Shown: one piece after another, positions 8,849 through 17,549 of the stretch
Position numbering within the stretch: position 1 is the stretch's first letter
Layout: every line of letters begins with the position of its first letter
Origin: Stutzerimonas stutzeri
Lineage (GTDB): Bacteria; Pseudomonadota; Gammaproteobacteria; Pseudomonadales; Pseudomonadaceae
DNA: 64,000 nt
Reading direction: 5' to 3'
NCBI RefSeq assembly: GCF_024451105.1
Contig: NZ_JANGEY010000001.1
Location: 372,001-436,000 of the forward strand
Translations under genes and position numbers: made by a program
Notes under the pieces: generated by a model
What the model was told of the DNA's origin: nothing
Seen by the model: the letters and a program-made list of their open reading frames with translations, nothing else
Database searches by the model: none

Positions 8849-9478
8849 ATGCGCCATACCACCCTGCATGCAGCCCTGGGCCTGATCGTCCTCGTCGCCC
8901 TGGCGATTTCCGGCATCGCCCCCTACGACCGCGCCACCTGGTGGCTGGAGGTCTCGCCAGTGCTGATCGCCGCCCCCGTACTGCTGGCCAGCTACCGGCG
9001 CTTTCCGCTCACCGACCTGCTCTACTGGCTGATCGCCCTGCACTGCCTGGTGCTGATCCTCGGCGGCGCGCACACCTACGCGCGGGTGCCGGCCGGCTTC
9101 TGGGTGCAGGAGCTGCTGGATCTCGCGCGCAATCCCTACGACAAGCTCGGCCACTTCATGCAGGGCCTGGTGCCGGCGCTGGTCGCCCGCGAGATCCTCC
9201 TGCGCGGCGGCTTCGTCGCCGCCGGACGGATGCTGGCCTTCCTCTCGCTGTGCGTGGCGATGGCCATCAGCGCGGTCTACGAGCTGATCGAGTGGGCGGT
9301 GGCGCTGATCGCCGGCGGCGGCGCCATCGACTTCCTCGGCACCCAGGGCGACCCCTGGGACACCCAGGCCGACATGTTCTGGGCGCTGCTCGGCGCCAGC
9401 GCCGGACTGCTCGGCCTCGCCCGCCTGCAGGACCGGCAGATCGCCGCGCTGGAGAGCGCCGCAGGCCGCCGAGCGTAG
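8849..9478 (+). CDS. DUF2238 (YjdF-type) inner-membrane protein
   Basis: A 209-residue protein with about six hydrophobic helices. Conserved polar motifs typical of DUF2238/YjdF lie between them: DKLGHFMQGLVPAL and YELIEWAVAL, then the LGTQGDPWDTQADM segment. The function of the family is not established. The acidic and His residues in the membrane-proximal motifs are conserved, but no catalytic role is known. AAGAGG precedes the ATG. The gene is separate from endA (72-base gap). Confidence 0.82.
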   Translation: MRHTTLHAALGLIVLVALAISGIAPYDRATWWLEVSPVLIAAPVLLASYRRFPLTDLLYWLIALHCLVLILGGAHTYARVPAGFWVQELLDLARNPYDKLGHFMQGLVPALVAREILLRGGFVAAGRMLAFLSLCVAMAISAVYELIEWAVALIAGGGAIDFLGTQGDPWDTQADMFWALLGASAGLLGLARLQDRQIAALESAAGRRA

Positions 9479-9562
9479 CCCACCGAGCGGCTGCCAGACC
9501 GGCAAGGGGATGCCTGCCGGCCTACTCTTTACGGCAGAGGCACAGCGGATGAGGAGGAGACG

Positions 9563-9928
9563 ATGCCCTATCGACTGGCCGCCGACGCCGTCCTGCTGGT
9601 GCACCTGGGCTTCGTGCTGTTCGCCCTGTTCGGCGGGCTGCTGGCAGGCTGGTGGCGGATCTTCCTGCTGCTGCATCCGCCGGCGGCAGGCTGGGCGATC
9701 TTCGTCGAGCTGACCGGCCATGGCTGCCCGCTCACCGGCTGGGAGCAGCAGCTGCGCCTGCGCGCCGGCGAGGCCGGCTACAGCGGCGGCTTCGTCGAAC
9801 ACTACCTGCTGCCGCTGCTCTATCCGGACTGGCTGAGCCTGCCGGTGCAGTACGTGCTGGCGGCCTTCGTGCTGGCGGTGAACCTGGCGGTGTACGCCTG
9901 GGTCTGGCGCCGACGGCACGCCCGCTAG
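9563..9928 (+). CDS. DUF2784 family small membrane protein
   Basis: 121 residues with three or four predicted transmembrane helices. It carries the DUF2784 signature of an N-terminal VLLVHLGFVLF helix, then HP-x-AGWAIFVELTGHGCPLT, and a C-terminal helix ending in a basic WRRRHAR tail. GAGGAG lies just upstream of the ATG. Function is unknown. Its stop overlaps by four bases the stop region of the convergent flavin-reductase gene. Confidence 0.82.
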   Translation: MPYRLAADAVLLVHLGFVLFALFGGLLAGWWRIFLLLHPPAAGWAIFVELTGHGCPLTGWEQQLRLRAGEAGYSGGFVEHYLLPLLYPDWLSLPVQYVLAAFVLAVNLAVYAWVWRRRHAR

Positions 9929-10458
9929 CGCATCTTCGAGCCGGTCTGCACTTCCTCGCCGGCGATCATGAAGCGGCCGTAGCCGCGATGGTGCAGGGTG
10001 CGCGGCGCGCTCACCGCCGGATCGTGCCAGGCCTGCAGCACCTCGAGGACGAAGAAGTCGTAGCTGCGGACCAGCTGGCGATCGACCACCCGGCATTCGA
10101 GGTTCGCCCAGCACTCCTCCACCCGCGGCACCGCCACCTGCGCCGAGGGCAGCGCGGTGAGGCCGAACTTGGCGAACTTGTCGACCTGGTCGCCATGGCT
10201 GTTGCCGCAGGCCACCAGCTGGTCGAGCAGCTCGGCGGTCGGTACGTTGAGCACGCACTCGCCGGTCGCCTCCAGCGCCTTGAAGGAATGGTTGGCCGCG
10301 CTGACCACGCAGCCGACCAGCGGCGGCTCGAACTCCATCATCGTGTGCCAGGACATCGGCATCAGGTTGACCCGCCCCGCCTGCGCGGTGCTGAGCAGCA
10401 CCACCGGGCCGGGTTCGAGGATGGCGTAGACTTCGGCCAGGGGCAGGAACTCTTTCAT
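9925..10458 (-). CDS. Flavin reductase-like (FMN-binding split-barrel) protein
   Basis: 177 residues of the flavin reductase/DIM6-NTAB fold. The FMN-binding core is visible as VVLLSTAQAGRVNLMPMSWHTMMEF near residues 18-42, followed by SFKALEATGECVLNVP. Such proteins bind FMN and either supply reduced flavin to a monooxygenase or act on small aromatics. No monooxygenase partner lies nearby, so the substrate is unknown. The ATG at 10458 gives the usual N terminus; the open frame upstream lacks family similarity. Confidence 0.82.
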   Translation of the reverse strand: MKEFLPLAEVYAILEPGPVVLLSTAQAGRVNLMPMSWHTMMEFEPPLVGCVVSAANHSFKALEATGECVLNVPTAELLDQLVACGNSHGDQVDKFAKFGLTALPSAQVAVPRVEECWANLECRVVDRQLVRSYDFFVLEVLQAWHDPAVSAPRTLHHRGYGRFMIAGEEVQTGSKMR

Positions 10459-10523
10459 CGGGCAGCTCCGGGCAGGGGAGGATACTGGCCCGATCAACCA
10501 TAGCCCGGCGGGAGGCATGGCGC

Positions 10524-10712
10524 GTGGACGACTCGACAGACGCAGCCCCGGAGCGAGAGCGCTGGCTGCTCTACCGCATCGACGACAACGGCAACGAGGT
10601 GGCGATGCGCCGCTTCGCCACCCGCGACGACGCCGAGGCGGCGATGCGCGACTACGAGGCACGCGGGCACAAGCAGGCGTATCTGGTGCGCGAGGAGCAG
10701 AAGGAGGCGTAG
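10524..10712 (+). CDS. Small charged hypothetical protein (62 aa)
   Basis: A short ORF with a GTG start; GGGAGG lies about 8 bases upstream. The protein begins MDDSTDAAPERERWLLYRIDDNG and contains RFATRDDAEAAMRDYEARGH, a compact alpha/beta pattern without hydrophobic segments. It is not recognised as a named family. Its TAG stop lies inside the first bases of the repeat at 10709, which suggests the repeat inserted at or just after the end of this gene. It is divergent from the flavin reductase gene. Confidence 0.55.
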   Translation: MDDSTDAAPERERWLLYRIDDNGNEVAMRRFATRDDAEAAMRDYEARGHKQAYLVREEQKEA

Positions 10713-10835
10713 GGTGGCTCAGGCCGCAGGCCGTGAGCCGACGACCAGCCCGCAGGGCCGGCCCCCCCACAACAGGCGACCAGCCGGCCGCCATGGCGGG
10801 TTGCGCCGCGTTGCGGCCAACCCGCCCTGCGCAAG
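10709..10835. repeat. Dispersed Pseudomonas-type palindromic repeat (copy A)
   Basis: The element begins GTAGGGTGGCTCAGGCCGCA and ends with CGCCGCGTTGCGGCCAACCC. Its first 26 bases differ at one position from the element at 35808. Internal inverted segments (CTCAGGC / GCCGTGAG, GGCGGGTTG / CAACCCGCC) predict hairpins. It fills the gap between the 62-aa gene and the convergent omega-amidase gene, so it may also serve as a transcript 3' end. Confidence 0.65.
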
Positions 10836-10843
10836 CTCCGGCG

Positions 10844-11638
10844 TCAGATCTTCAGCTCGAACTCGTCGGCATCCCGGTACGCCGGGAAGCGCGTGCGGAA
10901 CCTGGCCAGCGCGGCGGCGGACAGGGTGACGTGGAACACCCCCTCGGCCTCGCCGGCGTCCAGCAGGCTGTCGCCCATGAAGTCGAGCACCTGGCTGTCG
11001 CCGGCGTGCGGGTAGCCGTTGCCGTCGGCGCCGATGCGGTTGACCGCCGCCACGTAGCAGAGGTTCTCGATGCCGCGCGCCGGCAGCAGGCGGTTCCACG
11101 GATTGCGCCGCGCCGCCGGCCAACTGGCGATGTACAGCAGCAGGTCGGTGTCGTGCGGATCGCGGCTCCACACCGGGAAGCGCAGGTCGTAGCAGACCAG
11201 CGGGCGCACCTGCCAGCCCTTCAGCTCGAGCAGCACGCGCTCGCTGCCCGCCGCGTAGTGTTCGTGCTCGCCGGCCATGCGGAACAGGTGGCGCTTGTCG
11301 TAGTGCGCGCAGCTGCCGTCCGGGCGCGCCCAGTACAGGCGGTTGCGGTAGCTGCCGTCGGCCGCCTGGGTGATCACGCTGCCGACCACCACGGCGTTCA
11401 GCCGCGCGGCCTGTTCAAGCAGCCAGGCGCGGCTCGGGCCGTCCTCGGCCTCGGCCAGCGCCGCAGCGTCCATGGAGAAGCCGGTGGCGAACATCTCCGG
11501 GAGGATCACCAGGTCGGCACCCTCGGCCTGGTCGAGCAGGCGGGCGAAGTGGACATGGTTGGCGGCCGGGTCCTGCCAGACCGGGGCGGTCTGCACCAGG
11601 GCCAGCTTGAGGTCGGGCAAGGCGGTCAGGTCACGCAT
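10844..11638 (-). CDS. Omega-amidase, nitrilase superfamily (YafV/Nit2 type)
   Basis: 264 residues with the nitrilase triad visible: Glu in LPEMFATGFSM, Lys in DKRHLF and Cys in VCYDLRFP. This is the YafV/Nit2 signature, an omega-amidase that hydrolyses 2-oxoglutaramate to 2-oxoglutarate. The aminotransferase gene lies 24 bases upstream on the same strand. Such aminotransferases use glutamine as amino donor and make exactly this amidase's substrate, so the two genes act as a methionine-salvage pair. It ends next to repeat copy A. Confidence 0.88.
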   Translation of the reverse strand: MRDLTALPDLKLALVQTAPVWQDPAANHVHFARLLDQAEGADLVILPEMFATGFSMDAAALAEAEDGPSRAWLLEQAARLNAVVVGSVITQAADGSYRNRLYWARPDGSCAHYDKRHLFRMAGEHEHYAAGSERVLLELKGWQVRPLVCYDLRFPVWSRDPHDTDLLLYIASWPAARRNPWNRLLPARGIENLCYVAAVNRIGADGNGYPHAGDSQVLDFMGDSLLDAGEAEGVFHVTLSAAALARFRTRFPAYRDADEFELKI

Positions 11639-11662
11639 GGGAATCTCTCCGAAAATGGTCCA

Positions 11663-12811
11663 TCACACCCGGCACAGCTTGTCGGCGGCCTGGCGCAGGG
11701 TCTCCTCGCGCTTGGCGAAGCAGAAGCGCACCAGGCGCAGGTCCTTGGGCGCATCCTGGTAGAACACCGACACCGGGATGGTCGCCACGCCATGCTCGCG
11801 GGTCAGCCACAGCGACATCTCGACGTCGTTCAGGTCGTCGCGGATCGCTGAGTAGTCGGCCAGTTGGAAGTAGGTGCCGGGGGTGCGCTTGAAGGTGAAG
11901 CGCGAGCCCTGCAGCAGGTCGCAGAACAGGTCGCGCTTGGCCTGGTAGAAGGCCGGCAGCTCGGCGACGTGCTCGGGATGGGCGGTCATGTAGTCGGCCA
12001 GCGCCCACTGCAGCGGGGTGATGCCGCAGAAGGTGACGAACTGGTGGACCTTGCGCAGCTCGGCGGACAGCGCCGGCGGCGCCACCACGTAGCCGGTCTT
12101 CCAGCCGGTGACGTGGTAGGTCTTGCCGAACGAGCTGACCACGCAGGCGCGCTGGTACAGCTCCTCGTGGGCCAGCACGCTGGCGTGGGCTACGCCGTCG
12201 AACACCAGGTGCTCGTAGACCTCGTCGCTGATGAGGAAGATCTCGCGCTCGCGGATCAGCGCGGCCAGCTGGTCCAGCTCGGCAGAGGAAATCAGCGCGC
12301 CGCTGGGGTTGTGCGGGCTGTTGAGGATGATCAGCCGGGTGCGTGGGCTGATGGCGTCCTGCAGGCGCTGCCAGTCGATGGCGAAGTCCGGCAGGGCCAG
12401 CGGCACGTGCACGCAGCGCCCGCCGGCCAGCTGCACCGAGGGCTCGTAGCTGTCGTAGCAGGGGTCGAAGACGATCACCTCGTCGCCCGGGCGCACCAGC
12501 GCCTGCACCGCGCAGAAGATCGCCTCGGTGGCGCCGGGGGTGATGGTCACCTCGCTGTCCATGTCCACCTGGCGGCCGTAGCTGCGGGCGATCTTCGCCG
12601 CCACCTGCTCGCGCAGGGCCGGCAGGCCGGTCATCGGCGCGTATTGATTGTGCCCGGCCATCACGTGGCGGCCGACCGCCTCGCGCAGCGCCTGCGGGCC
12701 GTCGAAGTCGGGGAAGCCCTGCGACAGGTTGAGCGCGCCGGTCTGCGCGGCGAGCTGGGACATGGTGGTGAAGATGGTGGTGCCGACGTTGGGCAGTTTG
12801 CTGACGATCAT
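11663..12811 (-). CDS. Methionine/glutamine aminotransferase (YbdL type, PLP-dependent)
   Basis: 382-residue class-I/II aminotransferase beginning MIVSKLPNVGTTIFTTMSQ, the YbdL-type N terminus. The substrate loop LSQGFPDFDGP and the PLP-binding lysine in SSFGKTYHVTGWK are visible. YbdL-type enzymes prefer methionine, His and aromatic residues, and in salvage transaminate 4-methylthio-2-oxobutyrate. The omega-amidase gene follows directly and removes the glutamine-derived keto-acid product, pulling the reaction forward. The start at 12811 has no competing upstream ATG with family similarity. Confidence 0.88.
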   Translation of the reverse strand: MIVSKLPNVGTTIFTTMSQLAAQTGALNLSQGFPDFDGPQALREAVGRHVMAGHNQYAPMTGLPALREQVAAKIARSYGRQVDMDSEVTITPGATEAIFCAVQALVRPGDEVIVFDPCYDSYEPSVQLAGGRCVHVPLALPDFAIDWQRLQDAISPRTRLIILNSPHNPSGALISSAELDQLAALIREREIFLISDEVYEHLVFDGVAHASVLAHEELYQRACVVSSFGKTYHVTGWKTGYVVAPPALSAELRKVHQFVTFCGITPLQWALADYMTAHPEHVAELPAFYQAKRDLFCDLLQGSRFTFKRTPGTYFQLADYSAIRDDLNDVEMSLWLTREHGVATIPVSVFYQDAPKDLRLVRFCFAKREETLRQAADKLCRV

Positions 12812-12976
12812 CGGAGTTCCTGGACGAAGACGGAGCGCGAAGGCAAGCGGCGAGGATAGCCGATCCGCCGTCCCGAGGCAGCCGCCGCATGCCGGCGAAA
12901 CTGCCGGCGCGGTCCGTCCGGCGCCAGCGGCGCTGCGCTATGCTGAGGCCCGGTCCAGCGAGAAAGGATGCTCCCC

Positions 12977-14032
12977 ATGAACAAGGCCCAGCGCCGCTCC
13001 GAGAAGTTCTTCCGCCTCGCCCTGTGGGCGGTGGCGGTGGTGTTCGCCGGCTTCCTGGTCAACCTCGGCGGCGCGGTGGTGAGGAACCTGCCGCTGGTCG
13101 AGCAGCGCTTCACGGTCGAGGACTTCCTCGACCGGGAGGCCGCCGAACGCAGCGAGGCGGAGATCAGGCGCCACGGCGAACTGGCCGAGGAAGCCCAGGA
13201 TGCGCTCGAGCAGGCCCGCCTCAGGCTGGAGGCGGCGCGGCAGAACAGCCAGACCGCCCGCGACAGCCTGAGCGCCTGGCTGGCCAGCCGCCAGGCGACC
13301 CGGCAGGCCGAGCGCGACGCCGAGCTGATCCAGCGTACCGAGGCGCTGGAGCACCTGCGCCTGGCCGAGCGCCAGGTGCGCGCCGCGCTGGAGACCGAGC
13401 AGCAGCGCCTGCTCGACGCCCGGCAGGCGCAGCAGCGCGCCCAGCGCCAGCTCGACGGGCTGCGCAGCGACGCCCAGCAGCGACTGCGCAGCGAGCAGAG
13501 CGCCGAGGAGCTCAAGATATTCCTGATCCGCCTGGCGATCACCCTGCCGCTGCTGCTGCTCGCCGGCTGGCTGTTTGCCCGTCGGCGCAAGAGCACCTGG
13601 TGGCCCTTCGTCTGGGGGTACATCTACTTTGCGCTGTTCGCGTTCTTCGTCGAGCTGGTGCCCTACCTGCCGAGCTACGGCGGCTACGTGCGCAACGGTG
13701 TCGGCGTGCTGATCACCGTGCTGGTCGGCCGCCAGGCGATCCTCGCCTTCAACCGCTACCGGCAGCGCCAGCTGGAGGCCGAGGCCAAGCCCGAGCAGGA
13801 GCGGCGGCGGGAAATCGCCTACGACACCTCGCTGCTGCGCCTGGCCAAGAAGGTCTGCCCCGGCTGCGAGCGGCCGGTGGAGCTGGACAACCCGCAGATC
13901 GACTTCTGCCCGCACTGCGGTCTGTGCCTGTTCGACCGCTGCGGCCACTGCCAGACGCGCAAGAGCACCTTCGCGCACTTCTGCTTCGCCTGCGGCAGCC
14001 CGGCGCGCGAGGCGCAGCCGCCGGCCGCCTAG
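12977..14032 (+). CDS. Membrane protein with coiled coil and C-terminal double zinc ribbon
   Basis: About 351 residues. One transmembrane helix (about 12-32) precedes a long Glu/Arg/Gln-rich coiled coil (about 50-180), then three hydrophobic helices (about 183-203, 210-235, 240-260). The C terminus is a cytoplasmic-type zinc module: CPGC, then CPHCGLC, CGHC and CFAC (about 280-340), four Cys pairs that can bind two zinc ions. ATG at 12977 is preferred over 12968 because GAAAGGA then has normal spacing. No named function is known to me. The layout suggests a sensor or scaffold that joins an extracytoplasmic coiled coil to an interior zinc domain. Confidence 0.75.
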   Translation: MNKAQRRSEKFFRLALWAVAVVFAGFLVNLGGAVVRNLPLVEQRFTVEDFLDREAAERSEAEIRRHGELAEEAQDALEQARLRLEAARQNSQTARDSLSAWLASRQATRQAERDAELIQRTEALEHLRLAERQVRAALETEQQRLLDARQAQQRAQRQLDGLRSDAQQRLRSEQSAEELKIFLIRLAITLPLLLLAGWLFARRRKSTWWPFVWGYIYFALFAFFVELVPYLPSYGGYVRNGVGVLITVLVGRQAILAFNRYRQRQLEAEAKPEQERRREIAYDTSLLRLAKKVCPGCERPVELDNPQIDFCPHCGLCLFDRCGHCQTRKSTFAHFCFACGSPAREAQPPAA

Positions 14033-14035
14033 TCG

Positions 14036-15370
14036 CTACTTGCTCTTCGTCGGACGCTTGGCGCCGCCGGACAACCCAGGCATCTTGCGCACTGCCTTGA
14101 CCTTCGGCGCACTGCTGTCGATCCAGTTGCCCAGCGGCCTGGCCTTGCCCGGCTTGCCGAATTCGACCTTGGGCTGCTTGGGCTTCTTCGGCTTCTTCAG
14201 CACGGTGCCGTCGATGGTGGTCTGCGGCACGCGGTGGTCGGGGACGAAGCCCGGCTCGTCGCGGCGCGGCAGCAGCTGGCGGATCAGCGCCTCGATGGCG
14301 GCCAGTTGCTGCACCTCGTCGGCGCAGACCAGCGAGATGGCCTCGCCGCTGGCGCCGGCGCGGCCGGTGCGGCCGATGCGGTGCACGTAGTCCTCGGCGA
14401 CGATCGGCAGGTCGAAGTTGACCACCAGCGGCAGCTCGACGATGTCCAGCCCGCGCGCCGCCACATCGGTGGCCACCAGCACCTGCACCTCGCCGGCCTT
14501 GAACCGCTCCAGGGCGCGCAGGCGCGCCGGCTGCGGCTTGTCGCCGTGGATCGCATCGGCGCTCACGCCCAACTGCTGCAGCTCGCCGACCAGTTGCTCG
14601 ACGCCCTTGCGGGTCTTGACGAACACCAGCACCTGGCCCCAGCGCCGGCTCTCGAGCAGGTGGCAGAACAGCTCGCCCTTGCGCTTCTTGTCGACCGGGA
14701 CCAGCCACTGCTTGACCGTCTGCGCGGCGCTGTTGCGCGGGGCGACCTCGAGCGACAGCGGGTCGCGCAGCAGCACTTTCGCCATCTGGCGGATGCTCTC
14801 GGAGAAGGTCGCGGAGAACAGCAGGGTCTGCCGGCGCCGCGGCAGGATGACGAACAGCTCGTTGAGTTCGCGGGCGAAGCCGAGGTCGAGCATGCGGTCG
14901 GCCTCGTCGAGCACCAGGGCCTGCAGCTGGTCGAAACGCACCGCATTCTGGCGGTACAGGTCGAGCAGCCGGCCGGGAGTGGCCACCAGCACGTCGACGC
15001 CCTTGCGCAGGCGCATCATCTGCGGGTTGATGCTCACCCCGCCGTAGGCCGCCAGGGTGCGCAGCGGCAGGTGCTGGCCGTAGGCGCGGAAGCTCTCGTG
15101 GACCTGCTCGGCCAGCTCGCGGGTCGGCGCCAGCACCAGCGCGCGCACCGAGTTGGGCGCCACCTGCGGGCCTTCGGTGACCAGCCGCTGCAGCAGCGGC
15201 AGGGCGAAGCCGGCGGTCTTGCCGGTGCCGGTCTGCGCCGCCGCCAGCAGGTCGCGGCCCTTGAGCACGGCGGGGATCGCCTGCCGCTGGATCGGGGTGG
15301 GCGTCTGGTAGTCGAGGGCCTCGAGGGCGCGCAGCAGCGGCTCGATCAGGCCGAGGGAAGCGAAGGTCAT
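14036..15370 (-). CDS. rhlE: DEAD-box RNA helicase, RhlE subfamily
   Basis: 444 residues with the full motif set: Q motif TPTPIQRQAIP, Walker A AQTGTGKT, DEAD in LDEADRML, SAT, and HRIGRTGRAG in domain 2. A basic Lys/Pro-rich tail of about 70 residues (KKPKKPKQPK) follows, of the kind that aids RNA binding in RhlE helicases. The start at 15370 (MTFASLGL) matches the family; an upstream in-frame ATG adds only an atypical extension. It is convergent with the zinc-ribbon gene, with only three bases between stops. Confidence 0.92.
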   Translation of the reverse strand: MTFASLGLIEPLLRALEALDYQTPTPIQRQAIPAVLKGRDLLAAAQTGTGKTAGFALPLLQRLVTEGPQVAPNSVRALVLAPTRELAEQVHESFRAYGQHLPLRTLAAYGGVSINPQMMRLRKGVDVLVATPGRLLDLYRQNAVRFDQLQALVLDEADRMLDLGFARELNELFVILPRRRQTLLFSATFSESIRQMAKVLLRDPLSLEVAPRNSAAQTVKQWLVPVDKKRKGELFCHLLESRRWGQVLVFVKTRKGVEQLVGELQQLGVSADAIHGDKPQPARLRALERFKAGEVQVLVATDVAARGLDIVELPLVVNFDLPIVAEDYVHRIGRTGRAGASGEAISLVCADEVQQLAAIEALIRQLLPRRDEPGFVPDHRVPQTTIDGTVLKKPKKPKQPKVEFGKPGKARPLGNWIDSSAPKVKAVRKMPGLSGGAKRPTKSK

Positions 15371-15418
15371 GGCGGGCAACCGACTGGGAAAAACCGCCAT
15401 TCTACCCGCAATGGCCAG

Positions 15419-16258
<840 letters not shown>

Positions 16259-16297
16259 GGGCCCTCCCGGCTGGCAGGTTCGCGGATGCCCTCCAGA

Positions 16298-16537
16298 CTA
16301 CAGCCGCTTGTGGCTGCCGTCACACAGCGGCGGCGAGGCGGTGTGCTTGCAGGCGCAAAAGTACAGGGTCTCGCTGCGCGGCGCGAGGTAGCGCAGCGGG
16401 CGGAAGGGGCCGACACGGTGCGAGCCGTCGCAGAACGGCTGGCTGGCGCTCAGCCCGCAGCGGCACCACCAGTACTCCTTGCCGGCCTCGACCTCGACTG
16501 CGCAGGGACCGCGCTGGGCGATATGGGGATCGGGCAT
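16298..16537 (-). CDS. Double-CDGSH iron-sulfur protein
   Basis: 79 residues made almost entirely of two CDGSH units: CRCGLSASQPFCDGSH and CACKHTASPPLCDGSH. Each has the three Cys and one His that hold a labile 2Fe-2S cluster, as in the mitoNEET family. A strong AAGGAGG sits about 5 bases before the ATG at 16537; an upstream in-frame ATG lacks this. A role in iron-sulfur or redox handling is expected from the family, but the partner is unknown. It lies between the SDR and TauE genes, all on the minus strand. Confidence 0.92.
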   Translation of the reverse strand: MPDPHIAQRGPCAVEVEAGKEYWWCRCGLSASQPFCDGSHRVGPFRPLRYLAPRSETLYFCACKHTASPPLCDGSHKRL

Positions 16538-16600
16538 GACGCACCTCCTTCGGCTGCTGTGCCCTTCCAGCATAGCCGCCCGCCGACCGGCGGTCGGACC

Positions 16601-17347
16601 TCACAGGCCGCTGGCCTGCCACAGCAGACGCAGCGCCAGCAGGGTGACGACCCAGGCGAAGATGCGCTTGAACTGCGTCGCCGGAATCCGGTCGAGCAGC
16701 TTCAGGCCGAGCCAGCTGCCAGCCACCCCGGCGAGGATCATCGCCGCCACCAGCGGCAGCCAGTCCCAGAAGGCGAAGCCCACCGCCGAGAACACCGCCA
16801 TCTTCAGCAGGTGCTGGGCGCTCATGCAGGCGGCGAAGGTCGCGGTGGTGGCCAGCTTGTCCATGTCGTGGCGATGGAGGAAACCGGCCACCAGCGGCCC
16901 GGTGGCGCCGACGAACATCGACACCAGGGTGGTGAAGCCGCCGGCCAGCAGCTGACCGCCGGCGCCCAGGCTGTGACGGCCCGGCTTGGGCCCCCAGACC
17001 AGGTAGAGGATGAAGGCAGCGACGCTGAACTGGATCCACTGCAGCGGCAGCTGCACCACGATCAGCGAGGCGAGCAGCGCCCCGCCCAGCGCGCCAAGGG
17101 CGAAGCGCCCGAGCAGGCGGCGGTCGATGTGCCGGCGGGTCATCCAGGCGCGGTTGCCGTTGGAGCCCAGCTGCACCAGGCCGTGCACCGGGATCAGCGC
17201 GGCTGCCGGCACGATGCCGGCCATGATCGCCAGCAGCAGCACCCCGCCGCCGATGCCCATGGCGGCGGTGAGCAGCGAGGTGAAGCCGGCGGTGACGATC
17301 AGGACGCCGGCGTCCAGCAGGGAAAGGGAGGCGGGCAGCAGGTCCAT
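16601..17347 (-). CDS. TauE/SafE family membrane transporter
   Basis: 248 residues with seven to eight predicted transmembrane helices in two repeated halves. Each half contains the family's glycine-rich signature: AAMGIGGGVLLL in the first and FVGATGPLV in the second. The family exports small anions such as sulfite, sulfoacetate or other organosulfur compounds. No sulfur-metabolism gene is adjacent, so the substrate is undefined. ATG 17347 starts just before the first helix. Confidence 0.85.
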   Translation of the reverse strand: MDLLPASLSLLDAGVLIVTAGFTSLLTAAMGIGGGVLLLAIMAGIVPAAALIPVHGLVQLGSNGNRAWMTRRHIDRRLLGRFALGALGGALLASLIVVQLPLQWIQFSVAAFILYLVWGPKPGRHSLGAGGQLLAGGFTTLVSMFVGATGPLVAGFLHRHDMDKLATTATFAACMSAQHLLKMAVFSAVGFAFWDWLPLVAAMILAGVAGSWLGLKLLDRIPATQFKRIFAWVVTLLALRLLWQASGL

Positions 17348-17435
17348 GGCATGGCTCGAGACAGGAAAGGAGCGGGCATTGTAGGAAGCTGCCGGGGAAA
17401 GGGGATAGCGAGAGCGCCTGCCTCCCCGCTCCCGA

Positions 17436-17542
17436 TTGATGGCTCCTACGCTCTGCGTGGGAGCCCGAGCCATGGACGCTCCGCGTCCAGCCGCAGGAGC
17501 GGCTCCGGCGTGCGTGCCCACGCGGAGCGTGGGCACGATCAA
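17436..17542. repeat. Composite four-hairpin intergenic repeat bounded by TTGAT/ATCAA
   Basis: Four palindromes lie in a row: 17442-17464 (GCTCC..GGAGC), 17473-17489 (TGGACGC-TCC-GCGTCCA), 17490-17503 (GCCGC-AGGA-GCGGC) and 17514-17536 (GTGCCCACGC-GGA-GCGTGGGCAC). Short inverted ends, TTGAT (17436-17440) and ATCAA (17538-17542), enclose them. The last unit is the CCCACGC-GCGTGGG palindrome widely dispersed in Pseudomonas genomes. The element sits 7 bases after the hrpB stop, between two minus-strand genes. Confidence 0.75.
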
Positions 17543-17549
17543 CCCTCCC

